From contig JALECJ010000257.1 of assembly GCA_023515745.1 (NCBI GenBank), forward strand, positions 1,862,687-1,926,686: DNA of 64,000 nt, written 5' to 3'. Source of the stretch: Amoeboaphelidium protococcarum. Taxonomy: Eukaryota > Aphelidiomycota > Aphelidea. Under the pieces are notes generated by a model. It did not search any database. It was not told the DNA's origin and worked only from the letters and a program-made list of their open reading frames with translations. Position numbers and translations under genes: made by a program. Positions 33,000 through 45,159 of this stretch are shown here, one piece after another (within the stretch, counting starts at the first letter, position 1; each line of letters opens with the position of its first letter).

Positions 33000-35900
33000 A
33001 TGACTTTGTATCATATGTTGGCGCTCTTCACGCTTTTAGGTGCTTTTACTCCATAGGCTCGCGCGTAGGTGGATTTAACTGTCAATAGGGTGAATTATGA
33101 ATCTTTATACTACGCTGCAAATGGGAGGACATATATGTGCTCAACTTTTACAGGCAAGGCAAGGCTCTAAAATGATGTCACGTCTGCTACCAATTCATTT
33201 ATCGGGAAGAGTGACAAAACAGACATTATGCTGGAGGAGTATGACGCTAATGGTCAGCTGATTTTTCGTCTTCTCTTTGGTGGCACTAAGGAGGATTATG
33301 AGCCGGTCATTAGTATAGATGAGGTCAGTGGAAGATTGTATCTAGCTGCAACTACGTACAGTAACGAAGATACTAACAGCTAGAATGATTTCGTGTTTGG
33401 GTAAGGTTGTGTGGCCTCCTCCAAATCTGCCATTTTGGTTAATATGATACAATTAGATCCAAATGGAATCAGCCCTATGTTGTTCAAATGGTCTTAATGT
33501 ATTTCGTCTCCGAATGCTGTAGCTGTCGTCGATATAGTAGCTAGCCTGCTCGATTCTTAGCGAATCTTTCACCTTCTGTTTATCGAGGGCACGTCTAGGT
33601 TGACAGGAGTTTCGAGCAAGTATATTTTGCAGACTTATAATAGCAGCATCAGCAGTCTTGATTAGCTATTGAGTGTCACCACATTCTATGTAACCGTAGC
33701 CACTAAACCTGATCAAACCATTATCGGCTACGATGATTAAGTGTTGTTTGCTACTTGCGATGGTTTTAATTTATTTACTGCTCGAAGATCGATGTGTACA
33801 AATACATTACCTTGTACTTCTTCTATCCTTACAGGTAGCGTGACTGCTCTCAAAGGTCTGAATTGTTATAGCAGCGGTTGCTACGCGTTGGTCGACCTTT
33901 GGGCCTAATATTCTCCTTAATTTCCAGCTGTGGTGCCTCTCGGTGGATAAGCAGCTCTATTGTATATCAGTGCGTAGTCTGCTTAGGTACAATAGGTGTT
34001 CTACTAGAGTGCTATACAATCGGCCGCTGCTTTTTATCTCTCTACGGAATCGTCTATAGTATTAACTGGTAGGCAAAGTACAGGCACTTACTCTGGAGTC
34101 ACAATTAGCCGAAATGTAGCCGATGGTATTTTATCAATCGCTGCTGCTTTCAACTCTTCAGTGAAGACTGAAGCAATAGGAATTGGTGGAAGTCAATCAT
34201 CTGGTGTAGTCGTTATCGGTCTCTTGAGTGATGCTCAGCAAAATCTTATCCAGAGGATTACTTGGCCACTGGTAACTACTACTCGAACGACCACTACTTC
34301 TACAACTAGAAGCACCTCAACGACTACCTCAACTTCACTATTTGTTACTCGAACTACTAGCTCAATTTGGTTATCTGTTACTCCAACGACTAGCTCAACC
34401 TCGTTATCTGTTACTACAACAACTAGCTCCACTTCATTGACTGCCACTTTAAGGACTAGCTCGACGTCAACAACACTCAATATAGTCACATCGAGCCCTT
34501 CTACAGTTACAACTCCAAGTACAACTTCTCTACCAACATCCTCAATATCGTCGACACTTATTGGTTCTGTAGCAACAAGTTCTAGTCTGCTTGAAGTTTC
34601 TGCTTTGCCCACTTCGCTCATATTCTCGACTATTGGCTCCACTTCTATTGGTATGTCATATTTGTCAGCTTCGCAGTAATCATTTGCGTCGTATTAGTCG
34701 GCGGGAACAACCAGTGATCTTGGTCTTATGGTGTCCTCATCTACTCCTGATGCATCTACCATCCATAGCTCTTTTGTTTCATCGTCAGTCATGTAGTCAT
34801 CCCAATCTGATAAGAATTAGCTTGAAGCGTGGTCTAGTCTAACGTTAGTGACGCAGAAAACTACCTCTTCTCATGCACCATAATTGTAAAGTTCTGCATC
34901 TATATTATCGACATTGTCAGATCCTATCACATTTGGATTTGGTTAAACATCGTAAGCCTAAACTAACGATGTCCAATTTTCTTTACATGGTCATGGGTCA
35001 ATACATTTGAGCCTATCACGGACAACTTACACTGTTATAGTTGGCGATGGCGGATCTTCCAATGCGGAGGTTGGAAATGGGATCCCATTTGTGATGATCG
35101 CTATTGCCTCTTTTGTTGGATTGATGGTTGTACTTCTTATGTTTGCACTGATGCTATTATACAGAAGAAGGAGGTAGTAGTAAAAGAAGCTACATTCCTC
35201 AAGATTGGCGCTGCAATCATCTGTCGCCTTAATGAACTCTGGCAATGCGAATGGAGGAGATACGTACATGAACACTACTATAATTCCAACCAATGATTCT
35301 ATATATGGCGCCAATAAAATGTCCATTCCTGGATATTTGGCCATGATTCCTGGAGTTCATTTTACAATAGTCAAGAAAATCTCTGAGGGTGGTTTCGGCA
35401 CTGTGTACGAAGGGAGATTAACTAGTCTCCAGCATTAGTAAAAGATCGGATCGGATCTCTGTGCGATCAAGGTTGAGAAATCTTTACAGCTACCTCCTGA
35501 TCAGAGACACGAGTAAGACGCGGCTTTTCTATAGGAGGTGATGTTGTTGAATCTATTTGAGCACAATCCTAATATCGTCAGTCTAGTCGGTTTCTCCACA
35601 AATCCAAATACAATCGTGATGAAGGTGTACTCTGGTGGCAGTCTTAGTGATTTACTTTTTGCGCCTCAGACGGTCGATCTGTATTCAATAACCTTGATGG
35701 TCTCCCTGTTTAAGGATTTACTGAATGCTCTTGTCGACATTCATAAAGCCAAAGTTGTGCATCTTGATTTAAAGCCTGGCAATGTACTGTTGAGTTTTAC
35801 GAACACTAATAACAGTGACAAGAATGTTCCTTTGTCAGCCGTTTTATGTGATTTTGGAGCTGCTAAACTCCTGGTAAATAGTCAAGATCTTATCAAGGGA

Positions 35901-36317
35901 TTCTAGAAGGCTAAATTGTAAGGTGTGTCATTGTAGTACGCTGCTCCGGAGTACATTTAGCGTGTCTTGGAGATAACATCTAGATAAGAAGAGACTGCGG
36001 ACGTGAATCATACATCAACCACTATGTTCACAGATATAAACACCATGGAAGAGTAAAAGATTGATATTTATGCGCTTGGCGTAGTCGCTTACGAGATGTT
36101 TATCCGCCAGAAATGCTGGACCATCCCAGCATAAGACGTTGTGGTGTAAGTGCAGGCAGGCGTCAGGCCACTTATTCCTCAACAATCACCGCTCCAATCT
36201 GTAAATGATCCTCTTTTGGTGAAAACTATCATAGATTTAATTCAACGCATGTGGCATCAAGAAGCTGTCATCCGTCCTACCGCCGAAGAGGTGTTATCTA
36301 TCATCAGTCCACTTTGA
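33000..36317 (+). CDS. Thr-stalk receptor-like protein kinase D
   Basis: A 1105-residue single-exon receptor kinase. The signal peptide (MLALFTLLGAFTPQA) precedes an ectodomain related to A-C (EEYDANGQLIFRLLFGG, EPVISIDE, LYLAATTY, MLFKWSQCIS). A Ser/Thr stalk follows (~420-560) and then a transmembrane helix (VMIAIASFVGLMVVLLMFAL, ~695-720) ending in RRRR. The kinase starts near residue 785 with ISEGGFGTVYEG, then LCAIKVEK, KVVHLDLKPGNVLL (H921, D923), LCDFGAAK, YAAPEYI and IDIYALGVVAYEM. The catalytic loop is HLD, so this too is a non-RD kinase, yet Lys, Asp and DFG residues are intact and activity is likely. It resembles a receptor whose ectodomain is echoed by the kinase-less neighbours A-C. 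Confidence 0.92.
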
Positions 36318-36418
36318 ATATGGATTTGTGATAAAAAGTTATTAACAGCACATGTTTAAATGATAAAAAATAATGCATGAATAATAAATACAATTTTCAG
36401 TTCATATAAGTAATGCTA

Positions 36419-37581
36419 TCAGTAGTAATCTTGGTACTGACCGTAATTGTCATCGTCCTCATCCAGTTCTTCCATTTCCCTCATTTCTTTGGTGTCTGCA
36501 TCTTCACCATGCTACAGACTCTGGTCGACAACGTACAACAGATCATGCAAAGATTCTTCATTATGAATATTGAGAGGAATGAAATTGACAAGTCCAAACT
36601 CGTCTATCAAATCCACTAGTCGCTTGCTTAGTTGGGCAAATTGCGATGATTACGACTGGTTGAGCCGCTCCAACAATAAGGACGTATCAGTCTCTAGAAA
36701 TCGGTCCAGTTGAACTTGGTCTCTTCTACTTTCCACTAATTGTGCCTCTTCTTCATCAAAAGTGTTAGCATAGCCACTTTTAGGAGCCTCTGGATCTATA
36801 TCAACAGGAACTCCTCCTGATGTATTAACATGTTCATCAATATCCTCTTGATCCACATCACTGCCGCATTAAGCCAGTAGATTATCTTCATCATTCGACG
36901 CGTCAGAGCTAATCATTGACATCCAAGGATTAGAAGTGGAAGCTGATGTAAGCAACTCTCCCGGACGCCCTTCAATCAGATCCATTTTACTCAACACATT
37001 GACGTGCGGTATCTACAACTGGATCATGCAACTCATTGCAGCCAGTGCTCCAGTAAAAAACTTTGGCGCGTCTGTGACAAATGGTGATTCCAGCAGATAG
37101 ACTGCACAACACTGCAATTGCAGGCGCGACTATAGCAGACCGATAATTGTCTGTACCACATTGCTATATGTAAATAACTCCAACTATCCCGGGAAGTCTA
37201 TAATGACATATTCATCCTGCAAATCGTTACCAATCTCTTCCTCAAGCCAGTCAATTTCTTCAATCAGATAATTCATCGCGTAAACCAGCCCACCATTAGG
37301 ACCGTATTGCAACTCATCCATAACATCAGTGACCGTGATCAATTCACGTATATCAACATGAGGCTCATAGTAAGTATCCTCAGCAGCGGGATCCAAATTC
37401 ACCATCAGCACGGGTCGCTTACACTATCTGATATGATTAGACATTGCCAGACAGTAAGTAGACTACACATAGAATTTACAGATTAGAGATTACGAGATGT
37501 TGATACTATACATTCTCAAATTTACAATCATACCTTTCCTGCACCAGCCGGTCCAATAACTATTTACGCGTGTCTTCCCAT
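36419..37581 (-). CDS. GPN3: GPN-loop GTPase 3 (one intron)
   Basis: GPN-loop GTPase needed for nuclear import and assembly of RNA polymerase II. Exon 1 (37534-37581) encodes MGRHAQIVIGPAGAGK, with Gln encoded by TAA. A 71-nt intron (37463-37533, GTATG...TAG) splits the Walker A P-loop. Exon 2 resumes STYCLAMSNH and reaches TGA at 36419-36421. Motifs are GPAGAGKST, VNLDPAAEDTYYEPHVDIRE, the family-defining GPN loop in QYGPNGGLVYAMNY, IIDFPGQLELF and SKMDLI. The 363-residue product is longer than the usual ~280, mainly from an acidic insertion near residues 215-265 and an Asp/Glu/Tyr-rich C-terminus. Splice sites were fixed by the conserved reading frame. Confidence 0.95.
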
Positions 37582-37737
37582 ATTTTTGACTATTTTATAC
37601 AAATAATAGCAATAAAAAAAGAATGTTGATATTATAAAATTTTGATTATTTAGAAAATTGATAAAGGGATTTGATGAAGCGATTTAAAGTGGAGCAGGGG
37701 CACCACACACGCACCTTGATTGTTCAAATTTGAAGTA

Positions 37738-38940
37738 CAGGTGACCCCCTCCGACTTGTGTGCACTAAAATCTCTACAAATTTAAATTATCATGTATATC
37801 TTTTCGCGCTGATTCCAAATATGTATAATATTACTGCGGTTTTAAAATTTTTTTTTACATTTGCTATTTAGACTTAAAAGTTGTGTCCAGTTGTTTCTTT
37901 TTGGTTCTTTGCACAAACTTGACTCGAGAGAATGCCTTGAAAACACCGAATTGAACTCCATTGAAGGGATAGACATCGACTAATGTCCAACTAAGTGAAT
38001 ATTTAAAGCATTTCATGAGATGGATACCTGGATGATCGACCGTCTGAAAAAATTGAGAGAGTAAGGTTAAGCTATATCTGTAACAATTCTGCAAGAATTT
38101 GCGTTATAATAGAGAGATAATTAACTAAAGGAGGATTCCGATGTGGCAGAAGAAGGAAGTTAAGGAGAAGTACAGGCAGGTTGCATTTGGTGATAGTTGG
38201 CTGGCTGCTTTCAAGAAGTGCCACGACATTAGACAACTGCGAGTAAATGGAGAGCGGGCTTTATTGCCAGATGATTGGGAGAAGTAATTGCAGCCGTTGA
38301 TAAACTATATTGCATAATCTCGTTTGACACCTAAGAACGTTCATAACTGGGATGAGACTGGCTTATTCATCCGTCAATAATAAAAGTACATTTTAACTAA
38401 AAGAAGTGATGATGGTGCAGGAGCTAAGCAAGATAAGACGCGTGTCATAGTACGGTTTTGTTGGATACTAACGCTGACAGTTCTTATAGAATGGTATTCC
38501 TCATTGGCAAATCTAAAAGACCATAAAGGGCAAGTAGTGAGTTTTCTAAAAACAATGGATAAAGTATTACAGTGATGAAACAGCTTGGATGAGGCAAGAT
38601 ATTTTTAACGAGCTTGTGATAGATTTTGATAAGGAAATGACAGAGCTGACGCTGCTGATATTGGACAACTTCTCTGGTCATATGTTGTTTGAAGACACTG
38701 CGTCGAAAGTAAAGTACATAAAGATTTGGTCTCTGCCTCTTAATACGACATCATTGCTCCATTTAAGTATCAGTACATGGATTTTGCTTACCATCTTCTT
38801 ATCTCCGTTAGTCGCAGATGGGCAATATAACAAATTAAATCAAATTAACATTAAACTAGCAGTTATCTGGATAATTGAGGCGTTTAATAAGGTAAAGTAT
38901 TTCACAATTTAAAAGAGTTTTCGTAAATGCTAAGAAGTTT
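37738..38940 (+). mobile_element. Degenerate pogo/Tigger-like DNA transposon
   Basis: Remains of a CENP-B-type transposase in several frames: MIDRLKKLREQGQAISV, DSWLAAFKKCHDIRQLR (helix-turn-helix), NVHNWDETGLFIRQ (first catalytic Asp), SSYRMVFLIGKSKRP, ETAWMRQDIFNEL and LTLLILDNFSGHM (second Asp). A degraded SLLHPLDQG-type motif and an EAFNKVKYFTIQKSFRK end follow. Frameshifts near 38140, 38440 and 38570 and the loss of the third acidic residue show it is dead. A TA dinucleotide followed by CAGGTGACCCCC at 37736-37750 is a possible 5' terminal repeat; no matching 3' repeat was seen. TAA/TAG are used as Gln inside it. Confidence 0.75.
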
Positions 38941-39043
38941 ACTTCGGACCTGAGTGGATGCCATTAATAGATAATTAAAGCGATGTCAGCTGAGCGTAAT
39001 TCAATGATAAAGTTGAAGCGGCGGCATAATAAAGTGTCGAGCT

Positions 39044-39544
39044 TCTGGCCAACATGGGCTTAACTCCAATGGGTACTCTGGATTTACACCTTCTGGTAAC
39101 TATCTGCTATCCGTCTTTCTGAAAGATTATCAAAGAATGAAGTATTACTACGATCTGGAGGTACAATGTAGAGGTGGAAAGGTGCATTCGGTTGACCACA
39201 GCTTTAAGTGGACGAAGCACTTAATGCAAGTTAATGTGGATCTGATATTTTCAAAATTGAATGGGCATGACGTCGAAGAAGATTATTGTGAGGTGTTGGA
39301 AGATGAAGATTAAGTCAAGGTAGCAGATGTTTTAGATATTAAGCACAATCAAGCGGGCTATCATATAATAAAAAAGCGCATCTTAACCACTACAGAGGAA
39401 TTCACGTCCAAGTAGCATCCGTTTAAGAATGTCCTCCATCCTTAACTTGGCAGTGAAAGATTCTGCGTGCTTGACGATTTCTCTGATCTGCGTGACAATG
39501 TCGGCGCATACAATGTTATGTCACGTAAGTTTTACTAAAGGTGA
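39044..39544 (+). mobile_element. Fragment of a second DDE-like transposase
   Basis: A 160-residue open stretch ending at TGA. It reads SGFTPSGNYLLSVFLKDYQR, EVQCRGGKVHSVDHSFKWTK, HLMQVNVDLIFSKLNGHD and ERFCVLDDFSDLRDNVGAYN. The GGKVHSVDHSFK segment resembles the first-Asp motif of fungal/protist MULE- or KDZ-like transposases. This is a family-level guess. No start, terminal repeats or downstream catalytic residues are identifiable. It abuts the Tigger relic on one side and a LINE relic on the other. Confidence 0.45.
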
Positions 39545-40935
39545 AGTCATTATAGAATCTGGTGGTGGTATATTGCATGTCTAGTAATTAAACTCTATAC
39601 AAGTAGCATGTACAATCCCTTAAAGTAGGTTGAAATGATACGCTGAAATTTGCACTCTGGTTTAGTTGTCCTAGTCTTCCAAAGTCCGAGGATTTTTTGT
39701 TAGCCGCTGAAAAGATCTTATACGTCATTTTACTGAAAGCGTGTTTATGGTCGCTATCCCCTTCCGGAGTGGCAAAGAAGTCTGAATTCTGTTTGAACTG
39801 CATAAAGCAGCCCGTGGAGCGCATTGTGCAAGATCAATAGCCAAATGCCTCGACCTTATTATATCGGAAGCATGGGAAGAGTTGGAGCCCAGTCTAAAGG
39901 AAATGGGAAAGTTACATTTACATATGTTCATGGACATCTAAAAAGTTAGAGACTGTATATGATCAAAAGTCGTACCACCAAGTAAACTTTGCAATTTGGC
40001 CGAGGAGTGGATTCAGCCTTTTTAAGACAGAAAATGGAAGATGGGAAAGAGGGATCGTCTTTGCGACTGTGGTTAGAAGGACAAATGGGTCCACTTCTTA
40101 ACAGAATGTGACCGTTTTGAATTTTCATAACGCGCTAATTTGGAATAATATTGGAGAGACCTGAAGCTCTAAGTGACTTAAGAGCAATCCATGAAGGAAC
40201 TAGTATAATTTGTAGTATCAAGCGAAAAGTTTTGTTGAATGAATATCGAAGGTGTCACCATATCGCCAATAAATGAATTGTTCTTCTTATTAAACTCTCT
40301 ATAATGCTGGGACGTGGTCAGAAAGTAGAAAACTGAAATGAAGCTGATGAGGTTCGCTCTGAAAGTGAAAGAGAAGTGAAGAATTCCAACGCGTCTCAAA
40401 TGGTCGCACTGCCAGAAGAAAATCCTTTGAAGGAATGGACGTAGTCTACCTGTAATACTTCGTGCGTTTAAATGAGCTCTGCTCACAGTTGGACTCGCCT
40501 TGGAGTATAATCTATGAGGGGGGAAAAGTAAGCGTTTCTATGCCTATAACAAATGTAAGCAAAGGTAAAGATTAGAAGTCAGAATGAGAAGGTGAAAGAT
40601 CTTCACGCAAATCTATCTATGAGACAATCCCAACTGCTCACTTGGGCAAGAACTGGTAAAGGTCCGGTAAATGCAGTATTATTCAGAATTGGCGGTAAAT
40701 CCCCGATATGCGAGTGTGGACATAAGAAGTAAACCACGGTACACTTATTGTTGAACTGCCCCTTATATGGCAATAGACAGACCACTTTACAATGGTGTTA
40801 AGAGGCGGAACTTTCTGTTATCCTGTAAGACTAAGACAACTGCATAAGAATTTAGGAGTTCATGGAGAAATCCAATAGATTCGATCATTGAGAGAAAGAG
40901 TATTTGAAAAGTGACAATTGCCTCTATAAATGAGT
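39545..40935 (+). mobile_element. Degenerate non-LTR retrotransposon 3' end (RNase H tail)
   Basis: Broken frames include VTFTYVHGHLKS, as in RNase H domains of LINE elements. Near the end is PICECGHKKQTTVHLLLNCP (about 40703-40765), the Cys-rich C-x-C-G...H...C motif that typically follows RNase H in fungal LINE ORF2 proteins. No reverse-transcriptase or endonuclease core is preserved. In-frame TAA/TAG again substitute for Gln. A decayed 5'-truncated copy. Confidence 0.55.
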
Positions 40936-41269
40936 TCTTCTTCTTCTTATAGTCGCTAAACCACCACTATAAAGACGCAAAGTTAAACAAACATGTGGTT
41001 GGTTGCCAGGCATTACGTCAACAACCGGCCCATAACTCGCCTCGATCTAATTTGATCCTCGTTCCGTTTCGAGAGCTGAAAGTCAAATCATTTCAAATCT
41101 CAAAATTTAGTTTCGTCGGCTTCTTTGTCCTAAAGATCAAATCTAATCTAATCTTATCTAGCACTATTGTATCATCAATAAAAAAGTAGTGGATTTGATA
41201 TCTTACTCTTTCATTTGGCAAATAATATCAAGTTTAGTAAATATTTTGAATACATCTTTAGTTAGAGTA

Positions 41270-43060
41270 ATGACTAGTAAAGACTCGATTAATTCTAGGA
41301 TGGATGATGTTGATGTCAGTCCGACAATCACTCATATTAGTAATGTATCATCTTAGCTGATGAACACCTAGTTGGATAGCACATCGGATTCTCAGATTGA
41401 TGCACCTCCAGTTAAGGGAGTAGCTTCCTCTGATAAAAATGGGGCTGCTGGTGACGATGTTGTTGATACTCAGCCGGAACATGTGGCTGTTGAAGATGCC
41501 TCGTCGTACGGTAAGATGAAGGCCATATTCTCTATCATGACTAAATTTATCGGTGTTAAAGATATGGTTGGCTTGAGAATATCCCTTCCCTCGCAGCTGT
41601 TGGATCCCATTTCTAATCTAGAGTTCTGGAACTATATGGATTGTCCGGATCTGTTCACCTGCATTAAAGAAGGAGATTAATAGCCGATATATGGTGCAGA
41701 TATTGCTCTAACTGGCGACTCGGAGTTGGATCGTATGTTGCGTGTCGTCAGATGGTGGTTCAGTAAAGATGTGAAATTTATAGTCAATGATAAGCTCATG
41801 AAGCCATACAATTCTATTCTGGGGGAGCAGTTTATCTGCTGGTATGATATCCAGTCTCGTTAGCATCTTTAATAGAATGGATCACCTAAACCATAAGGGA
41901 AGATTAATAGTAATAAAGATGATGACGATGATGATAAGCCGCTTTCTTAGGTGAAATAATCCATGACTGTCTCTACTGATGATGGAGATGCCAAGTGCCG
42001 CGTGTGGTCTGTCACTGAGTAGATTAGTCACCATCCACCAGTGTCTGCTTATTATCATTATTGCCCGGAGAAGAAGATTGTTGCTAGAGGTGTGGATCAT
42101 ATCAGCGCCAAGTTCAGTGGCACTTCTGTAAAGATTTTCCCCGGACATTTGAACAAGGGAATATTTGTTGATCTTCTGCCAGATGAGAAGTTTAAGTAGT
42201 GTGAAGAGTACGTCCTTAGTCATCCATCGGCCTTTGTTAATGGGTGGCTCAAATTTAGTTTGTGGATTGCTGTCAATGGATACTGTGTGATAAGATGTCC
42301 CATATCTGGGCTGTGTTGTCTGATTGAGTACAAAGACGAGCCTTTCTTTGGTAAAGCTAAATTTGCTATTGAGGCCAGGATTTTCAAGTATGATGCCCAG
42401 AAATATTAGTCTAATGACGATGTGATCAATGCGTATTCCGGCAAAGGTAAAGTCCCAGATGATAAGGTGTTGTGTGTAATCACAGGCTCATGGAAAGAAG
42501 AGTTGTTTTACTAAATGAAATCAGCATCTGGTCAGAAAGATCTTGATAAACACTGCTTGATTAATCTGAGTAAATTGAAGCCCGCAGTTGAGACTGAGGA
42601 CTCGAATGCAGATGCTCCAACTTAAACGGCCGTGCCTGCCGTAAAGAAGGTGAGACAATTGGAGCAGCAGGATGCTCATGAGAGCAGAAAGTTGTGGGAG
42701 AAGGTGTCTAGCAACATTATTGGCGGTTAATTCTCGGAAGCTACCAAGTTGAAAAGAGAACTTGAAGATAAGTAAAGAGCGGAAGGTAAGGAGAGAAAGC
42801 AGAAGAATCAGGTTTATGAGAGCTTTTGGTTTGGATTCCTCAATTCTGATGGTGGTAATGTGATCAGCGGTGCGGATGATGAACACGGAAATAAGAAATC
42901 TGATGGCAATTAGAGCAAACAGCAGGCTGTAGGTGGCAGTAGTCTGAAATTACACGTTGAAGACAAATCATTGGCAAGTGTCGAACTCGAAGGTAAGCCA
43001 TTTTTGGTGTAAAAGCGTCTTGATGACTCCACTGTACCGTGGATGCAATACTTGTCATGA
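41270..43060 (+). CDS. Oxysterol-binding protein-related protein (OSBP/Osh)
   Basis: A 596-residue lipid-transfer protein of the OSBP/Osh family, moving sterols or PI4P between membranes at contact sites. The N-terminal ~85 residues are low complexity. The ORD starts near VGLRISLPSQLLDPISNLEF and contains KPYNSILGEQFICW and the family signature EQISHHPPVSAYYH. The signature Gln at residue 251 is TAG (42020-42022), the clearest single proof of the code change. Further motifs are GKAKFAIEARIF, VITGSW and the C-terminal SRKLWEKVSSNIIGG and KRELEDKQR segments. There is no PH domain, so it is a short-type Osh protein. An acidic insert (DDDDDDK) precedes the signature. The start is the first ATG after a clean upstream region; the stop is TGA. 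Confidence 0.95.
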
Positions 43061-43241
43061 TAGATATTGATAAATTGAAATGACATTGCGCGAAATAGAA
43101 GATTTTATTTAATTGAGAAAGTTGTTAGAAATCTTTTTAAGATATTAATTTAAAACTACATTATATATTCAACATCACATATCAACACAACTACTGTATA
43201 TTGTCATAACATCAATCTACTTTGAAACAGAGCGGCGCAGA

Positions 43242-43742
43242 TCAAATGAAAAGCATCGCGACTGAAACGGCAGACAATGACGCGAGAGATGCAATCTGCT
43301 GGCTGATACCTTCAGCACCGTTGGTAGCCTAGAATGATGGATCAGTCTCATAAGCAGGAGCATTCGGAGTGCCCGCATCTTCATCTTCAGCATCCTTTTT
43401 ATCATCGCCGCCACCAATTGGAGCAGGGGCAGAAGCATTGTCTTTACCACCAGCATCCGTGCTGTTGTTACCGCCGCTCGGTGATTGAGTCGCGGTGGTG
43501 CCGTTGCCATAGCCATAGGCGATTGGAGAGAAGCCTGGGATGATTTCGTCACAAAATGGAGCATTCACATCGTCAGTGATCTCAATATTTGGGTGAGCAG
43601 GTGCGCCACCAGCAGTGCCATTCTAACTAGGCTGACCATACGCGCCAGCATTAACAGGAGCAGGAGTAGGAGCAGGCTCAGATTGGACAGCAAATGTACT
43701 TGAAACAACTGCCAGAATCAACGCAACAGATTAAAATTTCAT
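43242..43742 (-). CDS. Secreted Gly/Ala/Pro/Asp-rich protein, probably GPI-anchored
   Basis: A 166-residue protein. The signal peptide MKFQSVALILAVVSSTFA has a TAA Gln at codon 4. The mature part is low complexity (Pro-Ala repeats, Asn-Gly-Thr sequons, GGGDDKKDAEDEDAG) with only one Cys in NAPFCDEI. The C-terminus is a hydrophobic stretch (SLASLSAVSVAMLFI) preceded by small residues, as in GPI-attachment signals. No family is recognised. It resembles fungal wall or surface mannoprotein-like coats in layout only. Confidence 0.75.
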
Positions 43743-44055
43743 TTTCAATTAGTTATACTTATTTCAATTAGTTATACTTGCTTTATAGATTACACAAATT
43801 TAATTTTTTTTTCTGAAAAGAGGAAATGTAGTAATGATCCTCAGATGTAGTAGTACCACCATTAATACTTGATCAGCCAATCATAGACTTAATCTATTCG
43901 CCAAGCCAATCTCTGTGACTGAAAATTGTCGCCCAAATTAGCTACGATAGATTAATTAGACTGACACTTAATTGATAATACAACAGGTAGAGAATAAAAC
44001 ATTTAATATTTTCGCGTATTATTGAAATTAAATGTATATTCTTCAGTTGATAAAG
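43743..44055. other. Intergenic
   Basis: Upstream flank of the secreted protein gene and downstream flank of TBCB. Contains a 22-nt imperfect tandem repeat around 43741-43780 (CAATTAGTTATACTT copies) and a T-rich run; nothing else seen. Confidence 0.5.
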
Positions 44056-45031
44056 TCATATTTCATCCTCTGAAGATGCGAATTGGTCTTCATCTTCATC
44101 GACATCTAATCCATTTACATGTACTTTATCGGGAGCCACAAAGCTACCATGACCATGCTTACATTAAAAGTATGTTACGCCTTTAAAACTACACACTTTC
44201 CAGACAATTATGTAAATTCATACGCGTTCATAAAAATTACGTTACCTGCCGTCATGTCTGCCAACGGGCTCATCGTATTCCACGCCTATCCACAATCCTT
44301 ACCTCCCATCCACATTGCCTACAGTTATAAATCATTCATTCTTCCTTATTTAAATAAATATTTATCCTACCAACGTATCGAATATATCCTTTGCGCTTTA
44401 AACCGTCTTCAGTCAGTTGCACTTGACATCGATCATCAACATTACCATTAAACGTCTCGCTGCTGTGATCGTCGGATGCGGTGAAGTTCTTCTGATCTGA
44501 ATGTTTACCAAGCTTATTAACACGCATAAAATTTCTCACAGAATCTACACAACTATTGTAAAGTATTACGTTATTAGGAGCTTAATCAGATGTCTAGTCC
44601 AAATTACCTGTTCGCTTATCGTACTCAGCGTCATCCAACTCAAACTTCTCCACTTGGCTAACATCAGTAAAGTTGTCGCGCTAATTAAGAGGTGTTGTAA
44701 TCTACAACATAGATTAAACATATTTTATAATTTGTAGCGGAATATCATCAGAAGTTACCTCTATGATGGACCCATCAATAACGCCTAGTGCATGCAAGGT
44801 CTCAGCATCGTGATCACTGCCATTAAGCAAAGGCCCGTCGTCAATTTTCAACTCTATGCTTTGCGAGTCACATCCAACAATCAATTGCAATCGATTCTAC
44901 TAATAGTTGTATTATCACGATTCCATTCAAATATAATATCCTACTTTTAAATATTGTAAAGTCCACGCAGGATCGACGCGATATTCTCTTCGAACATCAT
45001 TACTACTACTCAACACTGTGACATTCAACAT
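44056..45031 (-). CDS. TBCB: Tubulin-folding cofactor B (five introns)
   Basis: Alpha-tubulin-binding chaperone of the tubulin-folding pathway. Splicing six exons (45031-44945, 44899-44759, 44701-44608, 44544-44371, 44318-44246, 44188-44056) gives exactly 702 nt, 233 residues. Introns are 45-63 nt with GT...AG ends; the first acceptor is ambiguous by one TAG codon. The N-terminal ubiquitin-like domain reads MLNVTVLSSSNDVRREYRVD and LQLIVGC. The linker has DAEYDKRTDSVRNFMRVNKL, as in TBCB. The CAP-Gly domain reads DRCQVQLTEDG, KRKGYIRYVG, GLWIGVEYDEPVGRHDGS, GVTYFQCKHGHGSFV, with the typical acidic tail. Upstream in-frame ATGs exist, but 45031 matches family N-termini. It is divergent from CHMP2, 128 bp away. 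Confidence 0.93.
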
Positions 45032-45159
45032 CTTTACTTGAATCTTTTCACAGAATTCGTAAAGGGGGAGTCTGCGCGACTTTGTATTTCCTTTCACTCT
45101 CTGTTTTATAAAGTCAAACAGATCCACTAAATACAACCGCATAATAATCACTTTACATT

